Shown one piece after another: positions 59,912 through 64,000 of a stretch of 64,000 nt of DNA. The notes under the pieces were generated by a model. The model worked only from the letters and a program-made list of their open reading frames with translations, was not told the origin of the DNA and did not search any database. Source of the stretch: QWHO01 sp021404945 (lineage in GTDB: Bacteria; Vulcanimicrobiota; Xenobia; Xenobiales; QWHO01); NCBI GenBank assembly GCA_963169765.1, contig CAUJEN010000131.1, positions 22,349 through 86,348 on the forward strand, in the 5' to 3' direction. A program made the translations under genes and the position numbers. The stretch's first letter is position 1, and every line of letters starts with the position of its first letter.

Positions 59912-61034
59912 GGATGGCCTGGTGCGCTGGCGCCTGGTGCTGGGCGAGGCGGCCCAGCCCCAGCTCGGCTGCTGCGCCCTCGGGGGCGAGGAAGGGGCCT
60001 GCGATGCCGCCCTCTCCTGGCTCTATGATCGCGATCCAGGGCTGAAAACCAGGGACATCATGGGAGGGCGCAAGGGCGGCCAGGAGGCGCCCCAGCTCTC
60101 GGTGGCCGACTGGATCAACCAGGTGCACACCCTGTTTCCCCGCGAGACTATCGAGCGCCTGGAGAAAGACGCCGTGGAGCGCTTTGAGATCGACGAGGTG
60201 GTGACCAATCCCGAGGTCCTCAAGCGGGTTCAGCCCAACCAGACGCTGCTGCAGGCGGTGCTCAAGACGCGCCACCTGATGAACCCCGAGGTGCTCGAGC
60301 TGGCCCGTGAGCTGGTGCGCAAAGTGGTCGAGGAGCTGATGGAGAAGCTGGCCAGCGAGGTCCAGAAGAGCTTCTCGGGGCCGCGCCGCAACGCCCGCTC
60401 GAGCCCTTTCAAGCTCTCCCGTGATCTCGACCTGGAGCGCACGGTGCGGGCCAACCTCAAGCACTACGATCCCGAAACCCGCAAGCTCTATCTCGAGAAG
60501 GCTTACTTTTTCCAGCGCAGTCGACGCCACCGGGCGGCCTGGCAGCTGATCTTGCTGGTGGACCAGTCGGGCAGCATGTTGGGCTCGGTGATCCACTCGG
60601 CCATCACGGCCGCCTGCTTCTGGTCGGTGCCCATGCTCAAGACCCACCTGGCGGTCTTTTCCACCGAGGTGGTGGACCTGACCGCCGACTGCACCGATCC
60701 GGTGGAGCTGTTGATGAAGGTGCAGCTGGGCGGGGGCACCGACATCGCCAGAGCGATGGATTACGCCGCCGGCCTGGTGGAGAACCCTCGTCGCACCATC
60801 ATCGCGCTCATCACCGACTTCTTCGAGGGAGGAGACGCACCGCGCCTGGTGCGCACCGTCAGGGGCCTGTGCGAGCAGGGAACTACCGTGCTGGGGCTGG
60901 CGGCCCTGGATGAGGGAGCCGAGCCGATCTACGACAGGGAGCTGGCCGGACGGCTGGTGGACGTCGGCGCGCACGTGGGCGCCATGACCCCCGGCCAGCT
61001 GGCCGCCTGGATCGGCGAGCGGGTATCGGCCTGA
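59901..61034 (+). CDS. VWA domain protein (CoxE-like)
   Basis: The 377-residue protein has a helical N-terminal half (with ELARELVRKVVEELMEKL near 132-150) and a C-terminal VWA domain with metal-site D221-x-S-x-S (DQSGSM), GGGTDIARA and ITDFFEGGD. This is the CoxE-like VWA class that pairs with MoxR AAA+ ATPases as substrate adaptor. It overlaps DUF5682 by 11 bases and the SWIM gene by 1 base (TGATG). The likely ATPase partner is the product of 52686-53771. Confidence 0.88.
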   Translation: MAYEDGLVRWRLVLGEAAQPQLGCCALGGEEGACDAALSWLYDRDPGLKTRDIMGGRKGGQEAPQLSVADWINQVHTLFPRETIERLEKDAVERFEIDEVVTNPEVLKRVQPNQTLLQAVLKTRHLMNPEVLELARELVRKVVEELMEKLASEVQKSFSGPRRNARSSPFKLSRDLDLERTVRANLKHYDPETRKLYLEKAYFFQRSRRHRAAWQLILLVDQSGSMLGSVIHSAITAACFWSVPMLKTHLAVFSTEVVDLTADCTDPVELLMKVQLGGGTDIARAMDYAAGLVENPRRTIIALITDFFEGGDAPRLVRTVRGLCEQGTTVLGLAALDEGAEPIYDRELAGRLVDVGAHVGAMTPGQLAAWIGERVSA

Positions 61035-62797
61035 TGCGCAGCGATCTGGCCGCCCTGACCCCGGAGGCGATCGGGGCCCTGTCCAACATGGGGCTGGTCA
61101 AGCGGGCCACCCGCGAGATCGAGGAGGGCAAGGGCCCTCGTCTGGAGGAGGACCCCGATGGCACCGTGCGCGGCTTCTTCGAGGACGGCGTGGTGGCCAC
61201 TCTGCCGCCCGGCAAGAGCCTGGCCCAGGGCAGCTGCACCTGCGGCGCCACCACCGTGTGTCGCCACCGGGTGGCGGTGGCCCTGGCCTATCCACGCGGC
61301 GAGGCCGAGGCAGAAGAGCCCTGGAGCCCGGGCGCGATCGGTGACCAGGAGTTGGAGCGCTTTCTGGGCAAGCGCCTGCTGGAGAAAGCCCGGGTGCTCC
61401 TGGCCAGGGGCTATCGGGCCCAGGTCGAGGGGGCCGCCGTGCGCCTGCCCACCTGCTCGGTGCGCTTTCTGGTGCCCCGCGAGCTGGCCATGGCTCGCTG
61501 CGACTGCGCTGACAAAGGAGCCTGCGAGCACCTGGCCCTGGCCGTCTGGGCTGCCCGCCAGGGCAAGCAGACGGTCGAGTTCGGCGCCACCCGAGCCCGC
61601 CGCCACGAGCTCTCGGCCGTAGAGGCCCTGAGTGAGCGCTTGCTGCGCGAGGGGGTCGTGCACGCTGAAGGCCTGGAGGCCCGGTTCGAGAAGGCCCGTC
61701 GCCAGCTGGCTGCCGAGCGCATGACCTGGCCCCTGGTGCTGCTCGACAGCCTGCAAGAGCAGCTGGCTCTCTACAAAGCCAGCTCAGGCCGCTACAAGGT
61801 GGGCGAGGCGGCCTTCGCCCTGCTCAGCCTGCGCTCTCGCCTGGCCGGGGTGAGCGAGCTGTCGGCCACCTACGTGCTGGGCCAGGACACCGCTCCCGAG
61901 ACCGAGCTCGACCACCTGCGCCTGATCTCGCTGGGAGCGCGCATTCAGGGCGATCGGGTGCGGCTCTACCTGGCCGACCCGGTCGGCCAGGTGCTGGTGC
62001 TGGAGCGGGCCTACACCGGTCCGGGAGTCACTCTGGCCGGCGACGTGCGCCTGCGCGACCTGGCCCGGGGCCAGCTGGTCAGCCAGGGCGTGCGCCGCCA
62101 CGCCAACCGCAGCCTGACCCTGCGGCGCGAGAAGAGCAAGCACTCGGTGATGCCTCTGGGCCGGGCCTGGGAGTCGCTGCCCGAGTCGCTGCAATCGCTG
62201 GAGTTCCCCCCCCGCCCTCCGCGCCTGCTGCGTCCCCTGGTGCTGGCCGAGGACTTCGTGGTGCTGGGCGTGGCCGAGCTGGAGGTGGCCTTCGCCCCGG
62301 GCGAGCAGGAGATCGTTGCCAGCGCCGTTCTACCCGATGGACAGGAGGTGCGCATCGCGCGTGCCTACGAAGGGGCTGTACCCGGTGCCCTGGACGCGCT
62401 CGCCCACGGCCTGCCCTCAGCCGTGCAGGTCAGCGGCTTTCTGCGCCACGAGGGGGGTGAGCTGCTGCTCGAGCCGGTGGCCTTCCGCACCCCCGAGCGG
62501 GTGGTGGTGCCCGACCTGGAGGATCCGGCCCCCGATTGGGATCTGCCCCTGGTCGCCCTGGACCCCCCGGCCAACCCGCTGGCCGGCCTGGTGCGCAAAG
62601 CCTGGGGATTGTGCGAGGAGAGCGTGCACTTTGGCACCGAGCAGCTCTCCGGCGGCTTCTCCGAGCGCCGCGCCGAGCTCGCCGGCGAGCTGCGCGAGCA
62701 CGGGTTGCAGTCGCTGGCGGCCCGCTTGGAGGGGGAGTGGGATTGGTACCCGGCCGCTCTGCGCGCCTGGCTGGCCGGCGAGCTGCTCAGCGGATGA
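61034..62797 (+). CDS. Protein with two SWIM zinc fingers
   Basis: The 587-residue protein carries two CxCx5CxH SWIM zinc fingers: C68/C70/C76/H78 (SCTCGATTVCRHRV) and C156/C158/C164/H166 (RCDCADKGACEHL). SWIM fingers bind DNA or proteins. The rest is a mostly beta/helix mixture without known domains. It closes the DUF5682/VWA/SWIM operon with a 1-base overlap. In related loci the SWIM protein is thought to recognise a target for the MoxR/VWA machine; that is inference here. Confidence 0.85.
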   Translation: MRSDLAALTPEAIGALSNMGLVKRATREIEEGKGPRLEEDPDGTVRGFFEDGVVATLPPGKSLAQGSCTCGATTVCRHRVAVALAYPRGEAEAEEPWSPGAIGDQELERFLGKRLLEKARVLLARGYRAQVEGAAVRLPTCSVRFLVPRELAMARCDCADKGACEHLALAVWAARQGKQTVEFGATRARRHELSAVEALSERLLREGVVHAEGLEARFEKARRQLAAERMTWPLVLLDSLQEQLALYKASSGRYKVGEAAFALLSLRSRLAGVSELSATYVLGQDTAPETELDHLRLISLGARIQGDRVRLYLADPVGQVLVLERAYTGPGVTLAGDVRLRDLARGQLVSQGVRRHANRSLTLRREKSKHSVMPLGRAWESLPESLQSLEFPPRPPRLLRPLVLAEDFVVLGVAELEVAFAPGEQEIVASAVLPDGQEVRIARAYEGAVPGALDALAHGLPSAVQVSGFLRHEGGELLLEPVAFRTPERVVVPDLEDPAPDWDLPLVALDPPANPLAGLVRKAWGLCEESVHFGTEQLSGGFSERRAELAGELREHGLQSLAARLEGEWDWYPAALRAWLAGELLSG

Positions 62798-62872
62798 CCT
62801 TTAGCCGACCACCCGGCCGGGCCTGGTAGAGGGCCAGCCAGAGGAATCGCGGCCAGGGACAAGAATCGCGCG

Positions 62873-64000
62873 ATGATGCAGGCTTTCCCTCCGGCCTTCA
62901 GCCGATTCCTTCAGGCAGCCGAAGAGTGGCTGGACGGTCGGTCAGAGCTCGAGCCTCTTAGCGACGCCCTGACCGCTCACCAGCAGGCCCTGGAGGCCTG
63001 GTTTCAGGCAGCCATGGACCGTCACGTTCCCAACCAGCGCCAGGCCGAGCTGGACGCTTTCTGCGTGAAGTTGACCGGTCTGCGCGAGCATCTCGCGCAA
63101 GTCTCGCCAGCCCTGCTGGAGCGAGCCGATTTTGGGCTCGAGGCCTATGCCGGCTCCTTGAAAGAGCTGCTTGACCAGTGGTCGGCGCTCCGTCATCCAC
63201 GAATCTTCTCTCGTCTGTCCCCCGTGGAGCGGCTGGTCAGGGCTGTGTACCGGTTCCGTCAAGAGACCATGTCCGAGTCCGAGCTCCAGGGCGCCGTCGC
63301 CGCTTTCCTTTCCTGGCACGAGAGCCTGGAAATGCCCTCCGAGCTCGAGCAAGCCCATCTGGTCAGCGAGCACAACCGGGCCGTGAGGCTGCTCGAGCGG
63401 GCCATGCACAAGCGCGACCCCGAGCTCCTCGAGGTTTCGGCCCGCCGCCTCTCCCGTTGGACCGAGCAGCTCTTCCCGGAGCTGGAGGACTCTCTCGAAC
63501 CGCCCGATCGAGCGCTGGAGGTCCTCGATCAGCTCGAGGAGCTCCGTCACGAAAGGCTGTCCGCCGGGGAGGATCTGGAGGAGACCCTGCGGTCCTTTCT
63601 GGCCCAGGGGGGAGCGAGCTGGAGCCCCACCCGGCGCACTCCGCTGGAGTCGTGCGATGCCCTCCTCGAGCAGGTCCAGGGTTATTTCTCGGGTAATGCC
63701 GTCAGCGAGACGCTCCTGCCCGCACTGGAGAGCTTCGAATCCGAGGTTGACCTCATGCACGAGGAGTTCCACCGTGAGCGCTGTTTCCGCGTGGACGACC
63801 CGGAGATCCACGGCCAGGCAGGCGAGGTCTATGAAGTTTACCGCCTGCTCTACGAGGCCCTGGATGAGCTGCACCTGGCGCTCGAGCACGAGGCCAGGCA
63901 GCCTGCCCTGAGGGCCGCCAGCCTGGCGGCCGAGATGGTGGAGTGCCTGTTCGAGCTCTACGCTGGCCTTCGGGCCAAAGAGCATGAGCGTCCCCGCTTC
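62873..64000 (+). CDS. Helical hypothetical protein, 3' end beyond the window
   Basis: An open frame of 376 codons begins at ATG 62873 (or 62876, tandem ATG) and runs to the window edge without a stop. The product is rich in Leu, Glu, Ala and Arg with Trp at intervals (AEEWLDGRSELEPLSDALTA, SRWTEQLFPELEDSLE), so it is a long helical, possibly coiled-coil protein. No signal peptide or family is recognised. It lies 75 bases after the SWIM gene on the same strand and might belong to the same transcript. Confidence 0.65.
   Translation, partial: MMQAFPPAFSRFLQAAEEWLDGRSELEPLSDALTAHQQALEAWFQAAMDRHVPNQRQAELDAFCVKLTGLREHLAQVSPALLERADFGLEAYAGSLKELLDQWSALRHPRIFSRLSPVERLVRAVYRFRQETMSESELQGAVAAFLSWHESLEMPSELEQAHLVSEHNRAVRLLERAMHKRDPELLEVSARRLSRWTEQLFPELEDSLEPPDRALEVLDQLEELRHERLSAGEDLEETLRSFLAQGGASWSPTRRTPLESCDALLEQVQGYFSGNAVSETLLPALESFESEVDLMHEEFHRERCFRVDDPEIHGQAGEVYEVYRLLYEALDELHLALEHEARQPALRAASLAAEMVECLFELYAGLRAKEHERPRF

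Overview
The window is 64 kb of densely coded, very GC-rich bacterial chromosome. Genes lie on both strands, intergenic gaps are short, and ATGA-type or 10-40 bp gene overlaps are frequent. No rRNA, tRNA, CRISPR array, insertion sequence, integrase or phage gene was seen. The gene set suggests a free-living bacterium with a pseudopilin/type IV pilus-type apparatus, peptidoglycan hydrolases, many Sec-exported small proteins and several large proteins without family assignment. A deep-branching soil or water phylum such as Vulcanimicrobiota (Eremiobacterota) is a guess from protein style only; no marker gene supports it.

Layout. 0-3.3 kb: a HEPN/nucleotidyltransferase toxin-antitoxin pair, a GH13 amylase and a Uma2-type nuclease. 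3.3-12.5 kb: a 1722-residue NTPase-like TPR protein, L-2-hydroxyglutarate oxidase, a two-gene acidic/coiled-coil operon, glutaredoxin, and a Dam-type adenine methylase with an 11-G run in its AdoMet motif. 12.5-21.6 kb: a guanidino-group hydrolase homologue, a subtilase, a short M20 peptidase, an amidase/lytic transglycosylase/membrane-protein operon, a GMC oxidoreductase and zinc-ribbon proteins. 21.6-28 kb: a VWA protein with an HExxH motif, then an ECF sigma factor divergent from a DUF2339/anti-sigma/HExxH operon. 28-33 kb: three pilin-like genes, hypothetical genes, a frameshifted gene and a membrane-tethered DctP receptor. 33-36.6 kb: MsrB, a MocR regulator with its probable operator, a DUF2917-like gene and a TylF-type methyltransferase. 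36.6-44.3 kb: a same-strand run of exported proteins beginning with an M48/TPR protein and ending with an unusual SDR enzyme. 44.3-54.7 kb: an accessory-looking stretch with orphan genes, decayed genes and two beta-propeller proteins. 52.7-62.8 kb: a MoxR ATPase and, 4 kb away, a tightly overlapping DUF5682/VWA/SWIM operon. The window ends inside a helical protein gene.

Functional links. The sigma factor, anti-sigma factor and DUF2339 protein form one envelope-signalling locus. The MoxR, DUF5682, VWA and SWIM genes look like one chaperone/conflict-type system split by inserted genes. Five otherwise unrelated proteins end in a similar short motif of the type I-x-I/V-G-G-V-x-L-x-R. This is the most unusual pattern I found, and it could be a C-terminal targeting or docking tail.
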